This document shows positions 12,700 through 24,100 of a stretch of DNA of 64,000 nt, piece by piece. The DNA is taken from NCBI GenBank assembly GCA_002749535.1, contig MZZL01000383.1, forward strand, positions 186,001 through 250,000, read 5' to 3'. The DNA comes from Apophysomyces variabilis. Its lineage: Eukaryota; Mucoromycota; Mucoromycetes; Mucorales; Mucoraceae. Each line of letters starts with the position of its first letter. Position 1 is the first letter of the stretch. The notes beneath the pieces were generated by a model. It had not been told where the DNA came from. It did not search any database and saw only the letters and a list, made by a program, of their open reading frames with translations. Made by a program: the position numbers and the translations under genes.

Positions 12700-15193
12700 A
12701 TGCCCGAAGCAAGTGCAAGAGCTGGGGCTGCCCCCAATGCTGGACGGGATGAACGCGAAAAGGGATTCTTCGAGAAATATGGAGGCCAAATCATACAAAT
12801 GTTAGTCATGTGGTTCGGAATGCAGTTTATCTTTGGCACTGGTAAAAAGCGACTGGTCAGGGTCTATTGTTCGTCTTTGACTCACCATCGTCTCTCGCTC
12901 TTTCTCTCTCTCTTTTTCTTGTGTCTAGGATTATTCCAGAAACAAACACCAACACCTGTGCCGTCTGCACCAAGCGAAACCTCTGGAATACCTCGGCCGA
13001 CGGATGCTGTTACCTTTACCTCTAATCTACCTGAAGGCGTTTACTATGGACCCTTGCCGGAAATCCCCTTAACCGAACTGCCGGATACGTTTGTTCCTTT
13101 ATGGCAAGCTGGTACAGTGATGGACTTATCTGTTTACGTGAGTGAATACGAGTACTTTGTGGATTACAATCATGAACCTTTGTGGCGCACAACCAACATT
13201 GTGCTCGGGGATACTTCTTTCCAACGACAACATCATGTGGAAATCCCAACAACTTCTGTAAGTCGATGATCATGTTTGATACGGTTTCTGTTCTCTAAAT
13301 TTTTTTTTGGACTTTTCCAGACATTGCACAATAATGGTAGTCTGTATGCTCATGTGTTCTTGACCCGTCAAAACATGCCCATCAATCCTGAAGATCCATC
13401 GTTTATTCCAGATTCTGTTGTCTATCATCGTCATCGTAAGTAAATAGATGGTGTAAATGAGAGAGATCTGACGACTCGATATTTAGCCCTGACGAAATAT
13501 TACCCGAAGAAGGCAATAGTAAAACAAAAGAATCTGCTGCACCAGGGAGAACAGGAGGAGGAGGATAACGTAGATAAGTCGACGAAGGAACCACCATCTA
13601 CTGAGGTAATTGAATTGCTCTTTGTACGGAATTATATATCCTAAGTATAAATACAGGCAGCAACAGATGAAAGGGACAGTACATTCAACCTAGGATTGCT
13701 AGGTAAAAGTGCGCCCTTGGTCGCTCACTGGCATGACAATGTGACCATCACTATCGTAAGCGACGCTAAAAATGTGATCCCTAAGAACGCGCTGCAACCA
13801 CCTGTCATTAAATGTAAAGTGATCTGACGTCTAGCCTACGCTGATTTATGGAGTTGAAATTAGATATCCCTTTCGACACTGGCTTGACGCGCGATGAGAC
13901 GGGTAAGGTGGGATATTATCGGCCGATTGTTTTTCCCAACGATTTCTGGCTTTTGCGCCAAAACTCCTATCCCATCAATGAGACAGTCAAGTAAGGATCC
14001 AAATAGCTAGCATTTCTTGAACGACTGAGATCTGACTTTGAGACAGTACTCTTCCTCTGACAATTCATTTGGAACCTATTTCCATGTGGAAATTCAATAT
14101 TTATGCTATGTTCGACGAATCGATGAAACAGCAAGCGAATAACCCTCTTGGGGGCATGTCCGCTTCTGAAATGGATGAAGTCAAACGCATGTTCCTCGAA
14201 ACAAACCCTATCTTGTTGGGCACAACCATTGCTGTCAGTCTTCTACACAGCTTATTTGAAATGCTTGCGTTCAAGAACGGTAAGTTGAGCGATATAGGAG
14301 CAGCTTTTTTCTTAGATATCCCCTTCCCACTTAGATATTGCATTTTGGAAGAAGAAAGACAATAGCGCCGGTGTCTCTGTGCGCAGCATATTGGTCAACA
14401 TCTTTTTCCAGATTGTGATCTTTTTGTATTTGATGGATAATAACCAGGAAACATCGTGGATGATTTTGATCGGTCAAGGCATTGGACTTTTGATTGAGGT
14501 GTGGAAAGTATTCAAGGCTCTTAAGTACGAATTGGTATGGACACCCGGTTCGATTTTGCCAACGTTGCGTACACAAACAACAGAAACGACTGTGGAGGAG
14601 GATGATACCGCGAAATATGATGCTTTGGCATTCAAATATCTTACCTGGGTTTCGTATCCGTTACTGGGAGGTTATGCGATTTATTCGCTGTTGTACGATG
14701 AGCACAAGAGTTGGTACTCTTATGTTTTGAAGACGCTTGTGGAATTTGTATACATGTTCGGTTTTCTGACTATGCTTCCGCAACTGTTCATCAACTATCG
14801 TCTGAAGAGTGTAAGTGCCGCAGCCTTTTTATTTATAGTAGGGAAAGGAATTGAATGGAGCATGATATAGGTGGCGCATATGCCTTGGAGAACGCTGATG
14901 TACAAGTCCCTAAACACCTTCATCGGTAAGCATGGTGGAGGGTACGGAGTTTGGGGAACTCATTGGATTTTGCTTTAGACGACTTGTTTGCATTTGTTAT
15001 CAAGATGCCTACTTTGCATCGTCTTGCCTGCTTGAGAGACGACGTTGTGTTCTTGATTTACCTTTACCAACGGTATATCTATAGAGTCGATCCCACTCGT
15101 GCCAATGAATATGGCCAAGTGGGTCAAGCAGCGGAGCAAGGAGCCGAAGGTGAAAAAGAAGGAGAAGGAGAAGAATCAAAGAAGACAAAATAA
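12700..15193 (+). CDS. CLPTM1-family multispanning membrane protein
   Basis: Ten exons: 12700-12841, 12929-13257, 13321-13435, 13487-13605, 13657-13813, 13864-13990, 14047-14279, 14335-14810, 14871-14925 and 14979-15193, giving 655 aa.
An N-terminal membrane segment (about residues 28-48) precedes a large lumenal domain with LFLTRQ-like and HWHDNVTI motifs. Five or six C-terminal membrane helices follow, with DIAFWKKKDNSAGVSVRSI, LTWVSYPLLGGYAIYSLLY and LPQLFINYRLKSVAHMPWR. The end LNTFIDDLFAFVIKMP and RDDVVFLIYLYQR is nearly invariant in the family, and a Lys/Glu tail closes the protein.
Family members act at the ER and plasma membrane. CLPTM1 retains GABA-A subunits in the ER in animals, and CLPTM1L is a lipid scramblase for GlcN-PI in GPI synthesis. 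MCD4 in the same pathway is 3 kb away. Confidence 0.95.
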
Positions 15194-15739
15194 TTATAGT
15201 AAAAATTGGCTAGCTCGTAATATATGTGAAAAGATATTGCTAGGATTTCTATGCGTGTTATGGTTGCTGTTACGCTGTACTTTGTCCTAGATTGCTGGCT
15301 ACTGATATTATGTATACACGACAATTTTTTTCACTATTTTGCTCAAATGAGAAGTGGATATTGTTTGGTTTAATGGAGAAGCGTGCAAGACGGGAATTCC
15401 ACAGATACGATGACGGTGATTGGCAATACAATCTTAGTGTGGATCTATGTCACTTTTACCATTTACCATTTACCATTTACCTGTTATCTTCAAACCGTGA
15501 TGTTGATCTATGCGCGTCATCTGGATTTGTATAAAAGCTATATGTCATGTCGTCTTCCTTCGCAGTTCTACTTTCTTAGATACGTGACAGATTCGTTATA
15601 AGACCGAGGTAATTCAAAGTGCAAAGCAACTGCATGAGTGTGTCTCAAATCAAGGTGGTGGTAGAATAGGTACAGTTGAATGGATGCTGCAGTCATTTTT
15701 TTTATTCATGCCTTTTTTTTGTTTCCGAAACAAAGTGGT
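15194..15739. other. Convergent intergenic region with a heptamer repeat
   Basis: The 3' flanks of CLPTM1 (+) and Sm-G (-) meet here. A TTTACCA heptamer is repeated about 3.7 times at 15455-15480. No gene was recognised. Confidence 0.5.
15455..15480. repeat. Tandem heptamer (TTTACCA) x 3.7
   Basis: Direct reading gives three full TTTACCA units and a partial fourth. This is a short minisatellite in a 3' intergenic region. Confidence 0.85.
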
Positions 15740-16114
15740 TTAGATGCGTTCCAATGCCTCCATAAGACTGATGCTATTGCCACGGATAACCTTTTTCATA
15801 AAGGACAATCTTTGTCAGTGCTCGCCCGCTAATGGCTCTTTCTTTTCTTTCCCCAAGACTTACCACCATGCCAATGTTATGCTTCTCCGTTGGGCTTACT
15901 TCTTCCACAGCCTCATCCAACACGATGTTCATAAAAGGATCGTAACCTCGAAGGATGCCAATGACCTTGCGGTTACCGTTCAGCTGCAACGATAGGCGCT
16001 TGTCCATGTATCTGTCACAAGAAAGAGAGATAGTAAGCATCGTTTCGTTTTCTCTTTGCTTTTCATTGTTCCGGTTATGTACCTTTTCAATTCAGGAGTT
16101 GCAGCTTTCGCCAT
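15740..16114 (-). CDS. SMX2: Small nuclear ribonucleoprotein G (Sm-G)
   Basis: Exons in gene order are 16083-16114, 15864-16011 and 15740-15790, giving 76 aa, the same length as human SNRPG. Sm motif 1 is seen in [25 protein letters not shown] and Sm motif 2 in [18 protein letters not shown], the latter spanning the last intron. Sm-G is one of seven proteins that form the ring around the Sm site of U1, U2, U4 and U5 snRNA. Without the last splice the frame would run into an unrelated tail, so the 51-nt final exon is essential. Confidence 0.97.
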
Positions 16115-17320
16115 AATGATCTAAAGCGGATTGTGTGTGTAAAAGGGAAAAAAGAGGCGCGGAATTTTTTTTTCCTATGAAGTGACGACCCTACGTCATA
16201 TGTTTAGAAGTCAGCTCCAGGCATTGTCGTTGATGTGGTTTAATTTAATCCGCTGCAGATAAGTCAAGGAACGAATTTCGTACCTATAATCTTCAATATC
16301 AAAACAGATCATTGATTTTTATTTTAATACACATATTACAGAAAGTATATTCTGATTATTTTTAAGTTTCCCATATTGTACTCTATTTGACATGGAAGGT
16401 TTGTCTCTGTTATACATAGTTTACTTCTTGTATGCGCTGATAGTAGCAGTAAAACTACTTGCAAACAGTAACACTCAGCATCAATTCAACATTGTTTTAT
16501 CTTATAGGTGAGATGCTGTTGCTATTTCTTTCTTTCATATAGATAACTTTATTGAGTGTGCATATATCCACTAAGTACGTATTGTAATTTTTCTCTTTCT
16601 AGTAATTAGTTTGTCTGCTATGAATGTCAAAAGTTCCAACAATACAAAACCCGATTGGCTCTAAACTAAAACATGCCATAAAGAAATAACCGTCTGCCAT
16701 CAGTGGCATTACACCACGCGAGTGATGCAGGAGGTTTGATTGTGCGTTCCTAATGATAAACTATCATTTCGCATGAGTGGTCCATATACTGGTAGAGATC
16801 AGCGCTCTGTACAATATACTATTTTTTACAGCATAATCTCTTGAATTGATTGATGTTATCATTGTAAAAAGAAAGAGCGCGTCCTTGCAAAATTTGATTG
16901 AGCTGGTGAGATTAGTATGAACTAACAAGCTACATTACTAAAGTGTTAGACTTGCCTAAAAAAACAACGATGTGCCTGGTACAGATTACAGAGATTTTTC
17001 TTTTGTATGAGCCTGATGGGCTAAGAATTTATTGTCGTCACATATTCAAAAAAAGGATTTGTCGGGTGTGGAAATACACGAAGAATAAGATATACATATA
17101 TCGGAGAGAAAAACAAAGAAGAGCATGAGAGAATAGAAACAGAAAATTAACACAACAAACCGAGGAAAGAAGGAAAAGGAAACGGCACCTTTGACTATTG
17201 TCTACCTTGCATGACGGTCAGTAGTTTGGTAACAGACTAGACTACATATGTAGGTTTGAAAGGAACCGAGTCAAACACAAAAGCCCAGTAGGCGGTGCCA
17301 ATACTGGTGCGTGTTGCATC
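16115..17320. other. AT-rich intergenic region, no gene seen
   Basis: About 1.2 kb of AT-rich DNA upstream of Sm-G. Only short frames occur (for example 61 codons at 16943-17128, Lys/Ile-rich), with no family resemblance. Confidence 0.5.
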
Positions 17321-17580
17321 ATGACTAACTCACCCGACATCAACAGCATCAACATCCGCTTTGGAATTCTTAAAAACGGTACTAGTTGAAGGTTGATGTG
17401 ACAGAGAAAAAAGCGGATTTGATAGAAATGACAGCAGATTTGCAAGACATCCTACAGCTGTTGGGTGAAGATAACAACAATGACAGAAGCGCGGCTCTAC
17501 CAGTCTCGTCCACAGGAACCATCAAGCCACCTTATGAAACAAATACGCTGGGAAAGAAGCATGTCTTGGATATTCGATAG
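17321..17580 (+). pseudogene. Unidentified frameshifted coding fragment
   Basis: An ATG at 17321 begins MTNSPDINSINIRFGILKN and stops after about 22 codons. One base out of phase, a second frame continues from about 17386 with VDVTEKKADLIEMTADLQDI and an Asn/Asp-rich stretch, closing at 17580. The join looks like a single-base frameshift near 17384, since no sensible intron fits there. The family is not recognised. It lies in the decayed mobile-element zone left of the Fanzor relic. Confidence 0.35.
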
Positions 17581-18406
17581 TAGGTTAGTTGATGCTGTCA
17601 ATTCGCTAAAATAACATATAGAATTGAAAACGGATAGTAGAAGCTGGGAATAAGTAGCGCAATGGGAATAACTGCGATTGCCACAGCTTCGTTGCGTTCG
17701 TCGTCAGCTAAAAGACATCTCAGTAAGTTTCGTCGACGTCGAATTTCTGATGAACCAGACGAAAACTTTCACACGATGAAAAGGTTCTTGATCCGCTTTA
17801 CAGCAATGACATATATCGGCAGTATCTGATCGTTGATGCCAATGACTCGATGGCACTTGTTGTCCTCTCCCATTCCAAAGTCGGACAGAATACATCAATG
17901 TAGGTTGCTGTTGCATTTACTTGGCTCGAGGCTTCCCACCATGGCCTTTTGCCTTTTAGCCCCAATAAAATTTACTGTGAGTTTAGCTATTTGTGCATGA
18001 ATATTATCATGTTAGAAAAACGCTGACATGTAGTTCCGGTATAACAACTTTGCAATGTGGCATTGACAGACAGCTTCACGTTGTTACTGCTTTTGCATAT
18101 GCTGAATAATATTGAAGATGACTCCTTTCACATCAACCAACTTTAAGCTTTTCTTACTTGTACCATCTCGCTTTCCATCAAAACTTTACTAGAACCGTGT
18201 GATTCCGCTCTTTCAGTATTGTCAGTTGGTGTGAATACATTTTTAATTTATGAAACAAACCGTTTACCAATTTCAGCTTTCCGTTTGTGATTCGGAAACT
18301 CCCGTCCCTTACACCGCCCGTAATTTCAAAGTTGCGATCCGCACAATGGTCTTGTCCCTGTAAGGCACTAATCTATTTCTCTATCTCTTCTCTGCATTTT
18401 TTTAAG
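17581..18406. other. Intergenic, probably decayed coding debris
   Basis: Short protein-like frames appear on the + strand around 17660-17900 (for example YRQYLIVDANDSMALVVLSH), broken by frameshifts and stops. I cannot name them. They may belong to the fragment at 17321 or to the upstream part of the Fanzor element. Confidence 0.3.
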
Positions 18407-21400
18407 ATGGACCTCGACACTCAAATTCTACAAAATGTTTCAGGACCTGAAGCTGATGCCGAAGATTTTACGGAAACAACTCGCCAAGAGCCTCCAACCA
18501 GAAGACAAAGAACTAGATATAGAACCTCCATCCTTCTGAATAATGGAGACAACAAATATCGGATTACGAAACAACTAAAATTGTCAAATTTTCTACAACA
18601 TGGTTACCAGTACCTACGAGTATATATATAGAGTGTAATCATATACACAAGCTAATTTACTTCAAATCCTAGGTCAAGCTTCACTTGTTGGCGGAGGATT
18701 ACACTTTGGTTCGCCAAAACGCGATGAATCTGGTTAACTTGCACTTACGCCGGTGGGTGGAACAGCGTGAGAATGACCCAACCTTTCCTTCTCCGCCCAT
18801 CATGGACAGCAATTTTTTGACAAGAGCATGTAGGATAGTCGGCAGCTCCGTGTCTCAGCCAGGACATGTAAGCGTCCAGTGCTCGACTCTTACATAAAGC
18901 TAATTTTTCCAACTTCACGATAGGAGACTTAGGAAAGGCATTTGCGGGAGACTTTCAATGCATATTACGACTGGCTAAGGAAAGATAACACTAGTAATTG
19001 TGTGTATCGTTTTGCCTATTACTTGATTGATGTCACCAAATGCTGACTCTTCTTGTCAAAGACTTTTACAACATTCCACGTACAGATGGTGCAATGAGCT
19101 GTTTCTTCGCTACATGGCGCCTGCCATAAGACAAAGTAATTGCATAAAATATGTCCAGGCAATTAAATAAATGTTGGACAACTATCTTAGATATTAGATA
19201 TCATCTGATACCGAATGTTCCAGTGCATCTAACATACGTCTTCTATCCCTTTTTCGCCGAATTGAAGAAAAAATTCGGCCGGGCTCTTCCTGGAGGAGGA
19301 CCAAAGGCCTACGGTATGTCTTCCATCTGTTCCAGAAAGCTTTGAATATCTCGAATCCTCACTGTCAGTTCCTATTAGCAAAGCAGGCGACGCAGCTTGT
19401 TATACATCATCGGCCGCTCCCGGAGACACTGTGGCAGACAATGCCATTCAGGGAAGAAGTTGTCGACTTCTATCAGTACGTTGAGCATTTTAAGATGATG
19501 ATGCACTTACATCAGCCATAGGGTCCAGTACGATCTATACCATGAGTTTCTTGCGGATGTTGAGATTGAAAAGGTTTGATCCGGAAGAGAAAGCATCATG
19601 GGAACTATTCCCTAATATCATTGTGTATATTTACCGGTTATACGCGTATGCAAAGGAATTAGATGGAAAGCAGTGGTCTTTACTGCCTCTAGCCGGTAAC
19701 CACATAGCTCATGTCAGTACAGTTGGTCTTTGTCTGTACAATATTTTTCGTGAAATGGTTGCCGATGGCGGACAATTGCCAGACCTTCTGGTGGTAAATC
19801 TTTTGGCAATCTGGACATACGATTTACTAACTGCTTATCTTATGAAAGAACGAAACTGATCTGAGCACGCAAATTATATCAGCAATCAGGTTCAACTTGT
19901 TCATGTGCAATATGGGTATTCGGGAACGTTTCTGGGAGAGTTCGTTCAATTTCGACCGTTGCCAAAAGAATCGACATCGCTGGAAGTCGGACAGTAATAG
20001 TACCTTGTTAATATAGTCCCTCTTTGCTCAACATTTGTATCAGGTGCCTTCAATGCCGGCCAAGCCCCGTATGAAAATGCATACTTCTTCACTACGAACG
20101 GTGTGGCCACCAATGTCCAATTTGAAACTCGCCGCCCTTGTATGTAACAAGGATATTACTTGGAAGAATTAAATGCTGATGCGCCTAATATAGATCAGCT
20201 CCCTTCCTCGCCCACGGATATCCGTTTGCTTCCCAGGAATCGCGATTTATCCCGCTGAACACGAGGCACATATCATTTGAACAAAAATCCCGTCGGCATG
20301 AGCAGGGAAAGGCTTTTAGGATCGAGGATTGTGGGCCTTGATCCCGGTATGAGAGCAAGGACATGATAATGCGGTGTATATCTGCGACCTTTATTGGCAT
20401 CGGCTTAGGGATTCGATCCATGTTTACTTGTGTGGATACGAACGACTCCATGCGAGAACGCGTCTTTCGGGAATCACATACTGCCTCTGTAAGCAATGGC
20501 CAATACCAGTGAGTCTACAATTTGTTTTGGCTGAAACGCGGAACCCATAAACCATATGAAGCAGTCAATGTTCTCTTGGGTGAAGCACAAAGAACTCCAA
20601 TGCCGGGAAACGGCCAACATGGAGCCGTATTACGATTTGCTATCTGAAACACCCCGCAAAATTGACTAGTTTTGCAGAATTTCAGCGATACATTGGGGTC
20701 TATAGCATAATTCGGAACCGGTAAGCCAATAACGGATGGCTTTAGCTTATGAATGTCATTAGGCTTCATAATTATACAAAATCATACTGTCATCGTGAAC
20801 GGTTGATGACACTGTCAAGGGTTCGGAAGGTATCATTGTCAGGTTTGGCGAACAAGATTGTCTATAAGACAAAACCATGCGTAATTCTGTCCAATTGGTA
20901 ACTTTCTTAACTTCCTTCTAGGATGATCTTCCGATCAAAACATCAAAATCCAACCGCGAAAGAAACCGTGATACCATGGAAAGGGATGATCGTCCTGTGA
21001 TCATTGCGCACGGAGACACGGATATCTGGGCGGGTATGAAAGATCATGCCCATGTACCTTTGAAGGTTGTATTTTTTTGGTTTCATTGAGAAGATTCTTA
21101 CATAGAGATCATCCGCAGAAATTTTGTCGCGTTTTAGGTTACAAGGCATCTGTTTTGCTAGTCGATGAATACAATACGAGCAAAGTCTGCTCCAGCTATG
21201 ATGAGACAACCGAAGAATATCGCGCTGCTACTTTGCGGTGCCAACACAAGTATGGTAACCAATGCAAACGTACAGCCCTTCTTAACAGCAAATCTACTAG
21301 AACAAAGGTGCTTCTCCTTTACGGTGATAAAAGAAAATCGACGATACTGTCTTGACGCGGATGATGTGGTAATGCATCACACCTCAGTATGCGAGGAAAG

Positions 21401-21755
21401 AGTTCCTGTCCCTAAGTACGGTCTTACTGTAGTAGACGAAGAAGTACCAACGTTCTTTTATTTTAGCACCTAATGATCCCAGAAGCGTGATGTATCCGAT
21501 AAGGGTGTGCCAGACCGCACATGCAGAGGATGGTCCGACTGCTGGCGCCGTGGTATGGCTTTTATTTATGGCATGATATACATAACTAATGAGGATTTGC
21601 GTGGCAATTCTGGAATCACGATGTTAACGCAGGAAAAGAATATTAGGCGCACCCTCGTACGCTATATGTAAAGTGACCACGATCTCGGTTCGCGTCCGGA
21701 ATCACTTCGACGAGGAACGCGTAACGGGCAAGAGCCCATGGATCTCGAGAATTAA
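18407..21755 (+). pseudogene. Decayed Fanzor-type (eukaryotic TnpB-like) RNA-guided nuclease gene
   Basis: The pieces are ordered on one strand. From the ATG at 18407, three exons splice cleanly (18407-18619, 18673-18867, 18933-19003) and continue at 19086. Further on come LDGKQWSLLPLAGNHIAHVS (about 19660), FFTTNGVATNVQFETRRP (about 20080) and a RuvC-I motif IVGLDPGMRA with its Asp codon at 20340. A region RPVIIAHGDTDIWAGMK (about 21000) is followed by a zinc-ribbon motif VDEYNTSKVCSSY (21161-21199) and a RuvC-III motif WNHDVNAGK (21611-21637). The end is at 21755.
Fanzors are transposon-borne DNA nucleases guided by an omega-RNA. Damage seen: two stops right after RuvC-I (TGA TAA at 20355-20360), the second zinc-ribbon Cys changed to Tyr, NRD changed to NHD, and an extra A after NAGK. 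Between 19160 and 19540 I cannot choose among several open frames. No terminal inverted repeats were found. It could also be a gene with more introns than I can place, but the lesions argue for decay. Confidence 0.7.
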
Positions 21756-23162
21756 AACGCGTCATGAATCATTTGAAATACAATGAGATTGTATGAGAGA
21801 TAACAGACATCTTGCGCGTACCACTTGTTCTTGTTTCATGTAGCATGCAGAAAGAAAGTTAGCGAGTTGTATATTTGCGTTTTGTTCTCCGGATTTTAAT
21901 TAGCATTTGCAGCATTAGCATCTAAGTTTTACAAAGTCTCTCTGTTGGCTCGTTTGATACAGTTCCTTAGTAAAGCATTGCTGACGTATATGAACGGAGC
22001 AATAGTTTGCCGAATGAGGAACATGGTCTTCTCAGGTTTTCGTTACATGGCCTTCTCTTTCATCTTTACTGTATCTCCGGAACTAACTGTTTGTTTACGC
22101 GAATTCTTAATAGAAGAGTCATCGCCATGTTGCTTTCCTGTAGTAGAAAGAGACATGCAGACTACAGATTGAAATGAAAGATGATTTACTAATACATCCT
22201 CAGAGGAGTCAGTTCGGTAAACCATTTAAACACTTCAAAACGTAATGCTGTTGTGCTCATTTTCCTGGATTTTCCATAAACTACTTGTTTCTCAAATGTT
22301 GCCTATTATGTGGTTTGAGAACTGATCATTGTTTCTCACACGTTCCTTTCCTTTTACTTTATTTAGGGTCCCGTATTTATTCTATAAACCCACTTGTACT
22401 CTAAGCAAACGGGTTTGTGCATTAATACAAGTTTGCATGCGTGTAGCTGCTCTTCCTGTCTATTTTATAGAGGACAGCGTGTAAAGCGATAACTAGGTGA
22501 GATTCATGAATGATCTGATGCCAGAGATGTCTCAGGTCACATCAGTAATTTTTTATGATTAATCAAAAATTCCTCTTCTTTTTTTTCCCTTATTTTTGCT
22601 ATCATTTTCGTTTCTTGCGCTTTTGCTTCTCTCACAGAGGATTTGATCATATAGCACGTCGTAGTCCATTTTCCGGCATTAAAAGCTTTTTAGCATGTGA
22701 TAGGTCTAATGCGGGATAATTTTCTTACAGTTAGCTATATTGGGTCTGCAAGCGATACCTTTCTGAGGGGATCTATGGAAAATACAAGTCTTATACTGAT
22801 TGACTGACATAGGCATATCAAGTTGATTTTGCCGCTTTTCAAGTAAGCATTCGTACATACATGAACTGCAGCTTATGCCATGCGTGTCAAGCGATTGATA
22901 GGTTATATCGCATTTAGGGATTCAACATATTGAGTATGTTACTTTTATATGTATTTCCCTGGAAGGTAAGGCACAAGGTTTTAGGGAAAATCTGATATAC
23001 CTCATTACCGGTAGCTTCTTAAAGTTAGTTGTCAATTGGCATCCCCCACTGGCTGTTTCCTGCCTTTTCTCGAAATGTACAATTTAACCGTAAGAGGATG
23101 TATCATATTTTCAAAAGGAACAACTAACTACAGCCCTTTTCTTTATTTAGTGTTTCTGCAAA
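21756..23162. other. Gene-poor AT-rich region
   Basis: About 1.4 kb without a recognisable gene. Frames of 60-75 codons exist (for example 21945-22172) but have no family features. The omega-RNA and right end of the Fanzor element, if any survive, should be near 21750-21900. Confidence 0.4.
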
Positions 23163-23225
23163 CCGCTGTGAAGGTTATGCTTGATTAAGATGCGCAAACA
23201 TAGTTAGTTGGCGCCTTCACAGCGG
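23163..23225. repeat. 12-bp perfect inverted repeat (stem-loop)
   Basis: CCGCTGTGAAGG at 23163-23174 pairs exactly with CCTTCACAGCGG at 23214-23225 across a 39-nt loop. It could be a foldback from a lost small element or a structured RNA; nothing nearby decides between them. Confidence 0.6.
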
Positions 23226-24100
23226 GTGGACTTGACCGGCGCTATATTTTCGTAAGCATTCCTTTGCTTTCATTTATAATATTTCTAATTTTTTCGTTAT
23301 TTAGCCTAGGAAGATTAGATTACAGGAGTCCTTCGTGTCTTGCAGCAATGGTCATACAATATCTGGACGACACAGTGCAAGAACCGGTTAGGACCGTTCA
23401 ATATTCCACTTTTAAAGTGGCAAGGCAGTAGAAACCTGCAATCCAGCCCATCTGTTCAACATAGATTCGGGCCTGGGACCTTCTTTTTCTTCAACTGTTC
23501 AATACAGGGAGACGTGGAATCTCCGGGAGTTCTAGGTAAGAAATTGATGCAGTTGATGTGATTGGCTGACGTTCTTTGTCAAAAAAAATTTGGTGACGTC
23601 TGGGTGCTATTACGCTGGTACGGATTACTGGTGCGAATAGACGGTCCCCTCTTCATGGCACAAGTCAACAAGTTTTACACGTTCCTCATTTTGTGTACCG
23701 GGATGGCTGTTGGGAGCACAGCCGTTAACAAGGTAAGCACGCTTTGTTGGAAGCAATGACGGAACACATGTTAATATGCCAGAGTAGATCATGAAGCCTG
23801 ATTTGGTAATAAGCACGCTTTCAAGTTGCTTTCGCGTTTAAATAACTTTTCGAATAGACTATTCCAATGCCTAAACCCGAAAATAAGGAGAAGCAACAAT
23901 AGACTTTCCATTTATTTTTTTTCTTTTCTTTGTAATTAATTAAAGTGTGCTTTTTAATGTATTACGGAAGACGAGGAAGAGTAAAAGAAAAAATTGCCAC
24001 CGGTCTACAGTGCCATACAAGATTCAGTGGAGGGTTGCAGTTCTTAGGGTCAATTAAACAAGGTTTACTTGGACCAGCCCAAAAGTCTAAGGAAGATTTT
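23226..24100. other. Intergenic with unassigned open frames
   Basis: On the + strand, frames at 23340-23561 (73 codons) and 23562-23759 (65 codons) are adjacent. The second encodes a stretch with hydrophobic character (VWVLLRWYGLLVRIDG) and is followed at 23731 by GTAAGC, a possible donor. No family was recognised, and they may be remnants of a mobile element. 23760-24100 is the 3' flank of the carrier gene. Confidence 0.3.
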
